The notes: a model not told the origin generated them from the sequence alone. 64,000 nt of DNA from Nostoc favosum CHAB5714 (GCF_020829495.1 NZ_JAIVFQ010000018.1:1-64000); one strand, 5' to 3'. Positions 7,862-17,363 are shown, counted from the stretch's first letter. Translations and numbers: made by a program.

Positions 7862-9034
7862 CTATGAGGACATTGATTGAGCTTTAAGGGCGTGTGTCCC
7901 ACGCGCCTTTATATTAAGAGAGGCATTTAGATCCCTGCACAAATTGATCTGACAATTAGGGCAGTTGTGTATTCTTTGAGATAGCAGTTTTTTGACCTTT
8001 TCCCCACATCTAGAGCATTCTTGGCTAGTACCGCTTGGATTTATTGCAACTACTTTTAGCCCAGCATTTTCGGCTTTGACTGTTAGTATTGATATAAATT
8101 GCCCCCAAGCAGCATCATTTATACTTTTAGCCAGTCGTGTTTTAGCGAGTCCTTTGATATTCAATTTTTCCACAGCTACGACATCATACTTATCAAGTAG
8201 TGATTTAGCTGTTTTAAAGTGAAAATCTTTACGAGTATCCGCAACTTTTTTGTGCTTGACACCCAATTGTTTAATTGCTTTTCTACGTCGGTTAGAACCT
8301 TTTTTGCGTCTTGATACCCTTCGCTGTGCTGACTTTAATTTACGTTCAGCCTTGCGTAAATGTTTTGGTGCAGCAATTCTGGTATTGTCAGAGGCAACAT
8401 AAAAATCTATCAGCCCAACATCAATTCCTACAATATTGTTAGCGTCAAAATCAGGTTTAATAGCTGGAACTGTTTTGTCGTCAAGGCTGAGAGTCACATA
8501 ATAACCATCTGCTTTTTTAGTGACAGATACGGTTTTAATATCAGATCCATCAGGTATTGGGCGATGAAGAATCACCTTAACATCACCTATTTTTGATAAC
8601 GTAATTTTGCTAGCAGCAAAATGATGTCTCTTAAATTGGGAGTATGTAAATGTTTTGTATTGCCCTTTACCCTTAAATCTAGGTCTACCAGATTTCTTAC
8701 CATTAACGTCACCCTTCAACCATCTGTCAAAAGTTAATTCAACTTTTTTAGGGATTTCTTGTAGTACTTGAGAGTGAATCTCTTTGTACCAAGGTCTATC
8801 TACTTTAAGCTTAGTTAGAGATGCTTTTTGATTGTAATAGTTAGGTTGTTCTTTTAGCTCTGGTATATGACAAATTAATGGGCATCTATCAATAAGACAA
8901 CGATTCATCTCATGCCAGTCAAACCTTTGAGCCAATAAAAAATTGTATTGACAACGCAACATTTCTAGCGTTTTATCAATTTTTTCTACTTGCTTTTTAG
9001 TTGGTTTGATTTTGTACTGGTATGAAATTTTCAT
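7862..9034 (-). CDS. tnpB: TnpB, RNA-guided endonuclease of an IS605-type element
   Basis: 390 aa from the ATG at 9034. This start is chosen because the protein then aligns without gaps to the second TnpB, with 57 of the first 100 residues identical. The RuvC-like residues are all present: D205 (GIDVGL), E289 (VAVEKL) and D368 (CRDLNAS). The zinc ribbon has C340, C343, C358 and C361. TnpB proteins cut DNA next to a short motif, guided by an RNA made from the element's right end. The protein appears intact. A GGAGGT lies about 17 nt upstream, a little far for a ribosome-binding site. Confidence 0.92.
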   Translation of the reverse strand: MKISYQYKIKPTKKQVEKIDKTLEMLRCQYNFLLAQRFDWHEMNRCLIDRCPLICHIPELKEQPNYYNQKASLTKLKVDRPWYKEIHSQVLQEIPKKVELTFDRWLKGDVNGKKSGRPRFKGKGQYKTFTYSQFKRHHFAASKITLSKIGDVKVILHRPIPDGSDIKTVSVTKKADGYYVTLSLDDKTVPAIKPDFDANNIVGIDVGLIDFYVASDNTRIAAPKHLRKAERKLKSAQRRVSRRKKGSNRRRKAIKQLGVKHKKVADTRKDFHFKTAKSLLDKYDVVAVEKLNIKGLAKTRLAKSINDAAWGQFISILTVKAENAGLKVVAINPSGTSQECSRCGEKVKKLLSQRIHNCPNCQINLCRDLNASLNIKARGTHALKAQSMSS

Positions 9035-9097
9035 TTCTATCTTTTTCTTGACCTCCAGATAGTATAACATGAATGCAAAGACATTGTGTAGGCATTA

Positions 9098-9274
9098 ATG
9101 AAAAACAAAGCATTAAATTTGAGAATATCTGAGCGCAGATTAAACAAATTACGTCTATACTCGGCTCAAAACGATAAAACCATGACTCATATAATTGAGG
9201 ACTTTATCGACTCTCTTAATCTTAAAGATGGCGATTCCTCATCGACCCCCTGCCCTGTCAATCCTGCGGATTGA
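9098..9274 (+). CDS. small ribbon-helix-helix-like protein of the TnpB element
   Basis: 58 aa: MKNKALNLRISERRLNKLRL followed by DKTMTHIIEDFIDSLNL. It starts with a short beta-strand-like segment and then has two helices, the layout of ribbon-helix-helix (CopG/MetJ-type) DNA-binding proteins. It is divergent from tnpB, with 63 bp between the two starts. A homologue sits in the same position in the second element (14881-15078). It could regulate tnpB or contribute to element control. That role is an inference, since no domain database was searched. Confidence 0.75.
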   Translation: MKNKALNLRISERRLNKLRLYSAQNDKTMTHIIEDFIDSLNLKDGDSSSTPCPVNPAD

Positions 9275-9317
9275 TTTGGTTGTGGGTCAATTCGTCATCA
9301 CCCAAAAATTCATCCCA

Positions 9318-9355
9318 CACTGCTATCGACGGTCAGATGTGGGGCTTCTTTTTGT
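9318..9355 (+). terminator. left-end hairpin of the TnpB element / terminator
   Basis: CCCACA and TGTGGGG arms lie around a loop containing CTATCGACGGTC and are followed by CTTCTTTTTG. It is the element's subterminal hairpin. By position and its T-rich tail it may also terminate the small plus-strand gene. A near copy with the same loop sequence is at the right end (about 7811-7855). Confidence 0.65.
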
Positions 9356-9379
9356 TTCTGCTAAAGCCAAGCAAATCTA

Positions 9380-9883
9380 CTAAGCCTGTAATGCCTTAAA
9401 CCACTTATTCAAAACTGTGCTGATGGTTTTCTTAATCTCATGCTTACGATTCCACTTCTGGAATGCCATTTCATACTCTTCGCCTTTCATTTGAAAGGTA
9501 TTCCAGACATCCAGTCCTACAGGCAATCCGCAGAATAGCAAAATGTACAGCGACCAAGAAATTCCGCCACCAGTGATTAAATTTAGCAGTATAAAAAAGC
9601 CATTAAAAATTGCATAATTCCCTAGGCGCTTCTGAAATCTTCTGATGCGGTAAGCGTCAAAAGCCTTTCGCTGTTGAACTTGCCCCTGTTGTACTAGCCA
9701 ATCGCGTTCTGCTAACTTTAAAGACTCAGGTGAAATTTCTAACTCAGCAGCAATTTCTAATATCTGCTCATAAGAAAATTCTGTATCTTTGTCGTCAGCT
9801 TGACGAGCGATCGCTAATTGCAGAATTTGTTGGACATCATCTTGGCTATAAGAGCGGAGGCTCTTGGGTTCAAATGTCGTCAT
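9380..9883 (-). CDS. 2TM domain protein
   Basis: 167 aa. The N-terminal half (SYSQDDVQQILQLAIARQAD ... YEQILEIAAELEISPESL) is a helical, SHOCT-like segment. The C-terminal half matches the 2TM domain pattern: FQKRLGNYAIFNGFFILLNL, then ISWSLYILLFCGLPVGLDVWN, and a basic cytosolic tail. It is a predicted membrane protein with two spanning helices. The function of the family is unknown. It starts at the ATG at 9883. Confidence 0.8.
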   Translation of the reverse strand: MTTFEPKSLRSYSQDDVQQILQLAIARQADDKDTEFSYEQILEIAAELEISPESLKLAERDWLVQQGQVQQRKAFDAYRIRRFQKRLGNYAIFNGFFILLNLITGGGISWSLYILLFCGLPVGLDVWNTFQMKGEEYEMAFQKWNRKHEIKKTISTVLNKWFKALQA

Positions 9884-9984
9884 AATTCTTTCTCTTATAT
9901 TACTTTTAATAGAAATTTGCTACCCGATAGATTTTAAGCAGCTACGCCAGTACTATTTCCATTATTCCTACATTAGCAAATCTA

Positions 9985-10025
9985 TTAGTCATTAGTCATT
10001 AGTCATTAGTCATTAGTCATTAGTC
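9985..10025. repeat. 7-bp tandem repeat (TTAGTCA)
   Basis: Five to six copies of TTAGTCA lie upstream of the kinase gene. The same heptamer flanks the broken S23-type gene at 57.1-57.5 kb. Confidence 0.9.
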
Positions 10026-10159
10026 AAGAGTTACTCTCCCCTGCCTCCCCGCTTCCCACCAATGTGAAGACTCTCCAAACATCCAGATATTATAAGATTC
10101 AGCAGAGGATAATAACGAAGTAACAAGCACTAACTAAGCAGTAAGAAGGATGTAACTCA

Positions 10160-10876
10160 ATGGTTGACGAAAACGGATCGATTCGTACCTTATCGGTTGA
10201 TATTGGCGGTAGTGGCGTTAAGGCTATGGTTTTGGATATTACGGGGAATCCTGTAACGGAAAGGGCGCGTTTAGATACGCCCCAACCTGCTACACCGGAG
10301 GTTGTAATTAATGCAATTGTTGTGTTAGCAGCCGCTCAAGGTGAATTTCATCGCGTTTCGGTCGGTTTTCCCGGTGTGGTAAGGTCTGGAGTCACGGAAA
10401 CTGCGGTAAATTTACACCCAGATTGGATTGGATTTGATTTGGAAACAGCATTATTAAAACACTTAAACAAGCCTGTACGGGTAATTAATGATGCAGATAT
10501 GCAGGGGTTTGGTGCGATCGCAGGTAAAGGTGTCGAACTGGTGATTACTTTGGGTACGGGGTTTGGTTCGGCTTTATTTGTAGATGGTAAGCTGGTGCCA
10601 AATATGGAAATGGGGCATCATCCATTTCGCAAAGGAGAGACTTTTGAGCAGCAGTTGGGGCGTGCAGAGTTAGAAAAAATTGGTGAGAAAAGATGGAACA
10701 GGCGTTTAGAAAAAGCGATCGCATCCTTGCAACATCTGTTCAATTATGATTACCTTTACATTGGCGGCGGTGAAGCTGTGAGAGTGAATTTACAGCTACC
10801 GTTAAATGTAAAACTCATCCCCAATATCGCTGGTTTGTTAGGCGGTATTGCTTTGTGGCGAGATGAGAAAAGGTAA
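10160..10876 (+). CDS. ppgK: ROK-family kinase, polyphosphate-glucokinase-like
   Basis: 238 aa. The N-terminal phosphate-binding motif is LSVDIGGSGVKAMVLD. GFPGVVRSG and VRVINDADMQGFGAI (catalytic Asp) are followed by ITLGTGFGSALF and NMEMGHHPF. The last matches the polyphosphate/ATP-glucokinase branch of the ROK family. The expected reaction is glucose to glucose-6-phosphate in the cytosol, with polyphosphate or ATP as donor. The ATG at 10160 has an AAGGA about 10 nt upstream. The donor specificity is inferred from family resemblance only. Confidence 0.85.
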   Translation: MVDENGSIRTLSVDIGGSGVKAMVLDITGNPVTERARLDTPQPATPEVVINAIVVLAAAQGEFHRVSVGFPGVVRSGVTETAVNLHPDWIGFDLETALLKHLNKPVRVINDADMQGFGAIAGKGVELVITLGTGFGSALFVDGKLVPNMEMGHHPFRKGETFEQQLGRAELEKIGEKRWNRRLEKAIASLQHLFNYDYLYIGGGEAVRVNLQLPLNVKLIPNIAGLLGGIALWRDEKR

Positions 10877-11154
10877 AAACTTTTTCAATATCCACAACTG
10901 AGCGTACTATTAGGTGTCGCGCTTTTTATTAAGGTGCTTCTTTCTGAATATTTAAAAATGATATGAAATTTAACACAGGTTAGATAAGAGAATTGCACAG
11001 ACAGGATGTTCAGTCCTACTGTGTAATTTTGTCATGCAGTAATCTAAATTATAGTTAAAATTTAAGACTGTGCAACAACGTTGTACGCTTTTATTTTATT
11101 CAGGTCAAATTATGCGTTTTCCAAGAATACGACAAAGAAGTAAAATAAATTACG

Positions 11155-11709
11155 ATGACTGAAATTGGCCTGATGATGACGGACGTGTTAATAATAAGAC
11201 AAGCATCTGGGGCCAATTTGCCACAGCAGCAATTAGTTCAGATGGAGAATGACGTAAACCAGTCAAAACAGAGTCAGTTAGAGATAACTGCTCAAGTTAC
11301 ACCACCTGAATTCATGCAGACAGATGGGATTTATCAGGGTTCTTCCTGGGCGAGCGCACCAGAGAAAAAACATATACTTAAGAAAATCAGCAAAAAGAAT
11401 CCGGGACTAGCTTCTTCTAAGTTAGGTGAGTCTAATAAGTATTCTCAGTCTGGAGATCAAGTCCGTGTAAAGGCTACAGGACAGTTGCAAAAGTTTAGTA
11501 GCCAACCTATGCCGACTCTTTCTTTCGGTAGCTCTGGTGTTGCTGTCAGAGCCTTACAACGGCTGTTAGTGGCTAACGGTTATGCCGTTAGAGTGGATGG
11601 GATTTATGGCGCACTGACAGAGAGTGCTGTTAAAGCCTTTCAAAATCAGCAGAATTTAGCAACGGATGGAGTAGTTGGTCAACAAACCTGGCGGGCGTTG
11701 ACAATTTAG
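11155..11709 (+). CDS. peptidoglycan-binding-domain protein
   Basis: 184 aa. The C-terminal 65 residues are a PG_binding_1 domain (SFGSSGVAVRALQRLLVANG, VDGIYGALTESAVKAFQ, LATDGVVGQQTW). The first 115 residues are polar, low in hydrophobics and unrecognised. No signal peptide is visible at the called start, so either export is non-classical or the true start differs. There is no catalytic domain, so the likely role is anchoring to the cell wall. A heptamer-like repeat (GGAGTTA) follows the stop codon. Confidence 0.8.
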   Translation: MTEIGLMMTDVLIIRQASGANLPQQQLVQMENDVNQSKQSQLEITAQVTPPEFMQTDGIYQGSSWASAPEKKHILKKISKKNPGLASSKLGESNKYSQSGDQVRVKATGQLQKFSSQPMPTLSFGSSGVAVRALQRLLVANGYAVRVDGIYGALTESAVKAFQNQQNLATDGVVGQQTWRALTI

Positions 11710-11911
11710 TTGGGAGTTAAGAGTTAGGAATTAGGAGTTATACCGATTACCTGTGAGCTTGCTCCCGAACAAGGAGAAAATACCAAGTCTTACCAAGGTT
11801 GATTTTGTGCATCTTCACAATGAATTGGTATTAGGAGTTAGGAAAATTTGTTATTTTTATAATTCCTAACTCCTCACTCCTCACTTTTAACTTAATTTCA
11901 CTCCTAACTTA

Positions 11912-14332
11912 TTATCGGTACTTATGCTGCTCTAATAGTTGTTGCGCTCTTGGCTTGTAAATTAAATAGAACAAAGCCTCAAGATAACGCAACAAATCTT
12001 CCCGATTCTCTTTCGAGGTAAAGTTCCAAAAGCCATAAATCCGTGCTAATGATAACAGCTTGCTAGTATGAATTTTCCAAGTATAGGTGCTGTAAACTCG
12101 GTCAATTCCTCGCTGCGAAATTTCATTCCAATAGTTAGGATTTTGTTCGCATTTAGTGATAAAGTCCACAAGTTTTGTGGCTGTCTCATCTAAATTTGTT
12201 GGGTTAATCAAAAAGCCATTAACCTTATCTTGAATAATCTCCAGCGGCCCACCAAACTGTGTGGCAAAAGTCGGTAATCCTGAAACCATCGACTCTAAAA
12301 TTGTCAAACCAAAAGCTTCAAATAAAGCTGGTTGTACAAAAATTCCCTGATGATCGGCAATCACTCGGTAAATTTCACCAGAATCGGTTTTAGTCAGGCG
12401 CACACCCAGCCAACGAATCTTTCCGTGGAGATTGTACTCCTCAATGATTTGGTAGAGTTTGATAATTTCGTCACGTTCTTCGTTATCGCCTGATTCTTCG
12501 ACGCGCAATTTACCCGCCACCAAAATTAAATTGCAATGCTCTTGTAATTCTTTACTTTGACCATAACATTCAGCTAAACCTGTGAGGTTTTTGATGTGGT
12601 CAAGACGCGCCATTGAGAAGAGAGGGCGCTTGTTAGGATCGTCGAGTTTGCCAAAGATTTGCGTGGGGTCTTCTAGAGTAAAGAGTGTTTCTGCAAGGCG
12701 TTGGCGATCGCTCTCTACTCGGTCTTTAGTCCGGGTATAGGGGAAGTAATTATTTTCGTTTACTCCAGGCGGTACAACATTAAATTTGGGACTAAATAAT
12801 TCAATGCCATTGGTCACATGGTACAACTCCGGCATGGTGAAGCACTTATAAGACTCGTACTGTCCCACACTATCCGGTGTTCCGACAATTTCTTGATAGG
12901 TGCTGCTGACAACAAAATTGGCAGCATTCATTGCAATCAAGTCAGCAGTGAATTGCAATGAAAAATGATATTTCTCCTCTAATTCTTGCCAGTAGAGGTT
13001 ACTGAATAAGTATTTAGATTTTTCCAAAGCATGGGCAACATTGCATTGGGTAACTTTCAGCCGTCGCGCCAGCAAGAATGCCACTAAGTTCCCATCAGTA
13101 TAGTTTCCAACTATTAAGTCAGGTGTGCCGTGAAATTCTGCCCTTAGTTCTCTTTCTGAATCAATGGCGAAAGTTTCTAGATAAGGCCAAAACTCAAACC
13201 GGGAAATCCAGTTTTGAGTCATGTTAGGATTAAATTCCCGTAAAGGCACTCGCAAAATCCAGGCATTTTCGGTACCGTGGACTTTTTCTAGCCGTTGATT
13301 ACAAAGGGTGCCATCACTGTTAGGAATCAAGCGGGTGAGAATAATCACCTTTGGCTCGACATTCAATTTCTCTAAACCCGCAAGCAGGACATCTTCTTGT
13401 AGCTGCTTCTCTAGGCTCTTTGCCTGGTCAAGGACGTAAACTACCTGACCGCCAGTATCGGGACGCCCCAACACTCCCTCTTGCCCAAACCAACCGTGAG
13501 CTGACACCAAGACGATTTTAAAAATCATCGGAACCCGTGAAATCAAGGCTTCTAGCGTCTGGGGATCGGCAGAATCAATCAATTCATCGAGAATATTTAA
13601 AGTTTCCCGCACTCGCCCTGCGGTGTTACCCCAACCTGGTTCAAAACCCATTGACTGCAATTGGAATCGGAATTGTTCGTAGGGTTCATCATCGGGGCGA
13701 TTATTAACAAAACCAATAGCTTTCTTAACTTGCTCGGAAAGTTGCTGCTGTGATTGAATGCGATCGTTAAGCAGCAGTTGCACACCGTTGTAGTGGTGCA
13801 GGCGCAGGAAATTCAATAAGCTGTCCAGCAATTGTTTGGAGTCTTGAAAGATTTGGCTGGATAGATAGCGGTTGAGAAATTGTACCCCCTTACCAATATT
13901 TTTGGGGTCGCGGATGACTGGGGTGTAGTCATAAAACGGGCCGAAGTCCAATTCTAACAGGTCGCCCTCGTTGGGATGATATTTATTCACCAAGCGATCG
14001 CGCAAATCCAGCAAATCCTGTACCGTCATCGGCTCAATGCTCAAGTCTGATGTCAACCAATAAACTTCTTGGCTGGCAATCTTAGAACGGATGATGAAAC
14101 AGAAGTTTGATTCCTCCTGAATAATTTCTTGAGTATAGTAAATCAGTTTACCTAACTCAGAGGAAGTGTAAAATTCCTCTGGTTTCTGGGACTTTGAGCA
14201 ATACTCACTATATACATTCAGTATGTCATTCCGCAGCAAATACTTCTTTTCTTGTTGGCGTAATTCACTAAGAAAGGAACGCAAATCACTTTTTTCTTCA
14301 CTATCTAAGACTGCTTGAAGCAATTCAGACAT
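11912..14332 (-). CDS. susA: sucrose synthase
   Basis: 806 aa from the ATG at 14332, the length I recall for Anabaena SusA; an upstream ATG adding 10 residues is less likely. It interconverts sucrose plus UDP or ADP with fructose plus NDP-glucose, and in heterocystous cyanobacteria works mainly in sucrose breakdown. The N-terminal half holds the regulatory domains. The GT4 catalytic part starts at VLVSAHGWFGQEGVLGRPDT and contains GGQVVYVLDQ, MARLDHIKNLTGL and QPALFEAFGLTILESM, where E-x7-E is the nucleotide-sugar site. The gene is complete. It stands alone and is divergent from nothing nearby. Confidence 0.96.
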   Translation of the reverse strand: MSELLQAVLDSEEKSDLRSFLSELRQQEKKYLLRNDILNVYSEYCSKSQKPEEFYTSSELGKLIYYTQEIIQEESNFCFIIRSKIASQEVYWLTSDLSIEPMTVQDLLDLRDRLVNKYHPNEGDLLELDFGPFYDYTPVIRDPKNIGKGVQFLNRYLSSQIFQDSKQLLDSLLNFLRLHHYNGVQLLLNDRIQSQQQLSEQVKKAIGFVNNRPDDEPYEQFRFQLQSMGFEPGWGNTAGRVRETLNILDELIDSADPQTLEALISRVPMIFKIVLVSAHGWFGQEGVLGRPDTGGQVVYVLDQAKSLEKQLQEDVLLAGLEKLNVEPKVIILTRLIPNSDGTLCNQRLEKVHGTENAWILRVPLREFNPNMTQNWISRFEFWPYLETFAIDSERELRAEFHGTPDLIVGNYTDGNLVAFLLARRLKVTQCNVAHALEKSKYLFSNLYWQELEEKYHFSLQFTADLIAMNAANFVVSSTYQEIVGTPDSVGQYESYKCFTMPELYHVTNGIELFSPKFNVVPPGVNENNYFPYTRTKDRVESDRQRLAETLFTLEDPTQIFGKLDDPNKRPLFSMARLDHIKNLTGLAECYGQSKELQEHCNLILVAGKLRVEESGDNEERDEIIKLYQIIEEYNLHGKIRWLGVRLTKTDSGEIYRVIADHQGIFVQPALFEAFGLTILESMVSGLPTFATQFGGPLEIIQDKVNGFLINPTNLDETATKLVDFITKCEQNPNYWNEISQRGIDRVYSTYTWKIHTSKLLSLARIYGFWNFTSKENREDLLRYLEALFYLIYKPRAQQLLEQHKYR

Positions 14333-14790
14333 GGCAACTCCACTAGATGACGATGTTTGCATTGTTTACTTTCAAGGCGAGACAAATAAGCCTCCACCTT
14401 TTTTAGATCAGATACAAACACGAAATAACACAGATAAATTGTATTTATCTGTGTACCTACAAATATCAACTTTTCAGCAGGCACTTAAATCGTGTTCTTC
14501 TTTACTTAAAGTATCTATGACTCAGTATTTTTGGCTCTAACCAAAGGAATACAATTTTATTTCTTTTGATAGAGGTTAGTAAATAACTGCATAATTATAC
14601 TGAGGGCACAACATCTCACGCCCTCAACTGCTTAAGCTAATTTTTACTATATCATTTATTTACGTGTATCTGATTATCTGCACACTGATAATGCCAAGAT
14701 TTAGCTTTCAAGCTCTGCAAGGCTTGTAAATCAATACTTTTTTAAATTATTCCAGGGTATTAATATTGATTTTTTTTAGCTAGCAACAGA
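14333..14790. other. intergenic region upstream of susA
   Basis: About 460 bp of AT-rich DNA between the susA start and the second TnpB element. It should contain the susA promoter. No clear NtcA-type GTA-N8-TAC site was seen. A 69-codon plus-strand frame here has no family resemblance. Confidence 0.5.
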
Positions 14791-14880
14791 AGAAGCCCCA
14801 CGTCTCACCCTGTACTCAGGGGAGCGTGGGATGAATTCTGGGCAATGACGAATTGACCAACAGGAGATAATGAACGTAGT

Positions 14881-15078
14881 TCATTGAGCGATGTTGGTCG
14901 ATGATAGCGAAGCGTTAGCGAGTCTTCGAGCGTCGGAATTGCCAGTTTCTGGAATTTTCAACGAGTCAATCATCTCATCGATTACTTGAGTCATCGTTTT
15001 TTCTGTTAAGTTTGCATATAAACGTAGCTTATTTAATCTTCTCTCTGATGTTCTAACTCTGATGTATTTGTCTTTCAT
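14881..15078 (-). CDS. small ribbon-helix-helix-like protein of the second TnpB element
   Basis: 65 aa: KYIRVRTSERRLNKLRLYAN followed by EKTMTQVIDEMIDSLKI. It is homologous to the 58-aa protein of the first element; ERRLNKLRLY and KTMT...I(I/D)..IDSL are shared. It is divergent from tnpB, with 59 bp between starts. Its C-terminal 20 residues are encoded by a dispersed repeat (GCGAAGCGTTAGCGAG), so the tail is probably not ancestral. Confidence 0.72.
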   Translation of the reverse strand: MKDKYIRVRTSERRLNKLRLYANLTEKTMTQVIDEMIDSLKIPETGNSDARRLANASLSSTNIAQ

Positions 15079-15137
15079 TTTGTTTCCTCAACGCTTCCTC
15101 ATGATGCTAGCATAGGGACATAAGGAGGAAACAGAAA

Positions 15138-16364
15138 ATGAGGACAGCTTACCAATACAAATTACGCCCAACAAAACAACAGAAATCAGAAATAGATAGA
15201 TGGTTGTCGATGTTGTGTTCACAATACAATTATTTGTTGGGTGATAGATTTGATTGGTACGAGCGCAACCGTTCACCGATTAATGCCTGTCCTCTTGTCT
15301 GCCATATACCAGAGTTACGGGATAACCCAGACTATTACTCACAAAAGAAAACACTACCACAGCTTAAAAAAACTCATCCTTGGTACGGTGAAATTTACTC
15401 GCAGGTGCTACAGGATATAGTTAAACGAGTTAAGGTAACGTTTGACCGTTTTTTAAAAGGTGATAGCAATGGAAAACGAAGTGGGCGACCGAGGTTTAAA
15501 TCACGCGTGAGTTATCGCACATTTACATATCCACAGATGAAGGATGGGTGTTTGCAAGGTAATTTAATAACTTTACCGATGTTTGGCATAGTTAAAGTTA
15601 TTTTGCATCGTCCTATTCCAGATGGCTTTAAAATCAAGACTGCATCTGTTACCAAAAAAGCTGATAGTTATTATTTAACTTTAAGCCTTGAAGATACAAC
15701 AGTTCCGAATATTTTGCCTGATTTCAATGCGGATTCAATTACAGGTATTGACCTCGGTTTAAAAGATTTTTTGACGACTTCCGATGGTAATGTTGTTTCA
15801 ATTCCTCAACACTATCGCAAGGCTCAGAAGCGATTACGGGTCATTCAAAAACGTATCTCACGCCGTAAGAAAGGAAGTATCCGTCGTAAAAAAGCTATTA
15901 AGCAAGTCGCCAAACAACATAAAAAAGTAGCTGATAAACGCAAAGATTTTCACTTTAAAACTGCCAATAATCTCCTGAAAAAATATGATGTTGTAGTTCA
16001 CGAAGATTTAAACGTCAAAGGACTTTCTCGTTCCATGCAAGCTTTGTCTGTGCATGATGCCGGATGGTCAAGCTTTCTGTCAATTCTAACAACCAAAGCC
16101 GAAAATGCTGGGCTGTTGGTAATTGCAGTGAATCCATCAGGTACGTCACAGGATTGTTCCAGTTGCGGGGTGAAAGTTCCTAAAAAATTGCATGAAAGAT
16201 GGCACGACTGCCCTAATTGTAAATGCAGTCTTGATCGTGATCATAATGCAGCAGTTAACATAAAAAATAGAGCGGTAGGGCATTCCGTTCTTAAAGCCAA
16301 GAGCCTCCTAAGCAATAGCCGGATTGTCTTGGAAGCCTACACTTACTGCGAAGCAGAAGTGTAG
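15138..16364 (+). CDS. tnpB: TnpB, RNA-guided endonuclease (second copy)
   Basis: 408 aa. The ATG at 15138 has an AAGGAGGAA ribosome-binding site 7 nt upstream. RuvC residues D205 (GIDLGL), E289 (VVHEDL) and D368 (LDRDHNAA) and the zinc ribbon (C340, C343, C358, C361) are present, so it is predicted active. It is 18 residues longer than the first copy, because its frame runs on into the right-end hairpin (last residues [14 protein letters not shown]). The guide-RNA scaffold is expected to overlap this 3' end. Confidence 0.92.
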   Translation: MRTAYQYKLRPTKQQKSEIDRWLSMLCSQYNYLLGDRFDWYERNRSPINACPLVCHIPELRDNPDYYSQKKTLPQLKKTHPWYGEIYSQVLQDIVKRVKVTFDRFLKGDSNGKRSGRPRFKSRVSYRTFTYPQMKDGCLQGNLITLPMFGIVKVILHRPIPDGFKIKTASVTKKADSYYLTLSLEDTTVPNILPDFNADSITGIDLGLKDFLTTSDGNVVSIPQHYRKAQKRLRVIQKRISRRKKGSIRRKKAIKQVAKQHKKVADKRKDFHFKTANNLLKKYDVVVHEDLNVKGLSRSMQALSVHDAGWSSFLSILTTKAENAGLLVIAVNPSGTSQDCSSCGVKVPKKLHERWHDCPNCKCSLDRDHNAAVNIKNRAVGHSVLKAKSLLSNSRIVLEAYTYCEAEV

Positions 16365-16433
16365 GAGTATGTCACTAGATATAGATGAGCTATTTTGCGA
16401 CTTTGATCGTAGCTGAACTTCTCGTAATTCCTC

Positions 16434-16815
16434 GAAGTCGTGTTGAAGTACTTGAAAGTCATGTTGAGGTACTCCAAAGTCGTGTTGAGGTACTTCAAAG
16501 TCGTTTTGAGGTACTTCAAAGTCGTTTTGAGGTACTCCAAAGTCGTGTTGAGGTACTCCAAAGTCGTTTTGAGGTACTTCAAAGTCGTGTTGAGGTACTT
16601 CAAAGTCGTTTTGAGGTACTTCAAAGTCGTTTTGAGGTACTTCAAAGTCGTTTTGAGGTACTTCAAAGTCGTTTTGAGGTACTTCAAAGTCGTTTTGAGG
16701 TACTTCAAAGTCGTTTTGAGGTACTTCAAAGTCATGTTAAGGTACTTCAAAGTCGTTTTGAGGTACTTCAAAGTCATGTTAAGGTACTTGAAAGTCGTGT
16801 TGGAGTACTTCAAAC
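16434..16815. repeat. 21-bp tandem repeat array A
   Basis: About 18 copies of GGTACTTCAAAGTCGTTTTGA, with variation at a few positions. Each unit contains the palindrome TCAAA-GTCGT-TTTGA. Because 21 is a multiple of 3, three long frames stay open and would encode heptads such as EVLQSRF. The variable positions change amino acids in every frame, so coding is doubtful. It starts 60 bp beyond the second TnpB element. Confidence 0.95.
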
Positions 16816-17363
16816 TTTGTCGCACCGCGATCAAGTACACAGGTGCGACGCCGTAAGCGTTGCGGTAGCGAGTCAGACGCTCCTGCGTCGCTCTAAGCGA
16901 AGCCATGCCGAAGGCTTTACGCTACGCTATCGAGCGTCATAGCCAGCCAACTCTTGGAGACGCTTTGCGAACGGCATCGCTTTCATAAATCTCCACAAAC
17001 AAAGCGATGTCTACGACGGGCTATTCGGCGTCGCTTGACTTTTAAAACAGTCGCTACATAGTTTAAGGTTTTTAGCGTTAACTGAACTGTATTGAGTCCT
17101 AACCTACTTCTGCAAAGAAGCAGGCTACGCGCAGCGTTTTGTAAAGAAGTGGACATTGCACACTTAACTTTTATTTAGCAAGTAGATTTATTTATATACA
17201 TAAAGTTAATCATAAGCTAATCTAATGATTAATAGTGGGTTTGCGACCCTTCCAAGTGCATAAACTCGTAGATGGCAGATCCTTGCTAAAGTAATGGTTA
17301 TGAATCTTCAAAACCACCACCCATCTTCTATAGGAACTTATGGATCACTATTAAATTATGTAG
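16816..17363. other. intergenic region rich in dispersed repeats
   Basis: About 550 bp. From 16850 to 16960 it is a mosaic of short dispersed repeats (for example GCGTTGCGGTAGCGAGTC and CGAAGGCTTTACGCTACGC). At 17115-17150 there is a further copy type (AGCAGGCTACGCGCAGCG). The rest is AT-rich. No gene was recognised. Confidence 0.65.

Larger units (their letters stand above)
7806..9349 (-). mobile_element. IS200/IS605-type element with tnpB only
   Basis: The element holds tnpB (minus) and a divergent small gene (plus), but no tnpA. Its borders were inferred by comparison with the second copy at 14791-16375. The right end shares a hairpin (GAAGCC, (C/T)ACACT ... GTGT, GGAGTATGTCAC), and the left end shares AGAAGCCCCAC and the downstream GACGAATTGACC. 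Both ends carry a subterminal hairpin in the same orientation, as in IS605-family elements. It is non-autonomous unless TnpA is supplied in trans. Confidence 0.75.
14791..16375 (+). mobile_element. second IS605-type element with tnpB only
   Basis: It has the same organisation as the element at 7806-9349, in the opposite orientation. The left-end hairpin (AGAAGCCCCACGTCT ... AGCGTGGGATGAATT) is followed by GACGAATTGACC, a small divergent gene, tnpB, and a right-end hairpin ending in GGAGTATGTCAC at 16375. No tnpA is present. The two copies differ at many positions, so they are separate arrivals or an old duplication. Confidence 0.75.

Noticed and set aside
7678-7902. 74-aa minus-strand frame overlapping the tnpB 3' end
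   Set aside because: It runs through the element right end and the orphan terminator; more likely guide-RNA scaffold sequence than protein.
16434-16815. CRISPR array
   Set aside because: Repeats are contiguous with no spacers, and no cas gene is present. The same applies to arrays B and C and the heptamer runs.
16343-16942. Three long open frames (138-187 aa) with heptad repeats such as EVLQSRF or LKTTLKY
   Set aside because: The 21-bp period keeps all frames open. Variable positions change amino acids in each frame, no ribosome-binding site is evident, and two other arrays show the same effect. Treated as non-coding tandem DNA.
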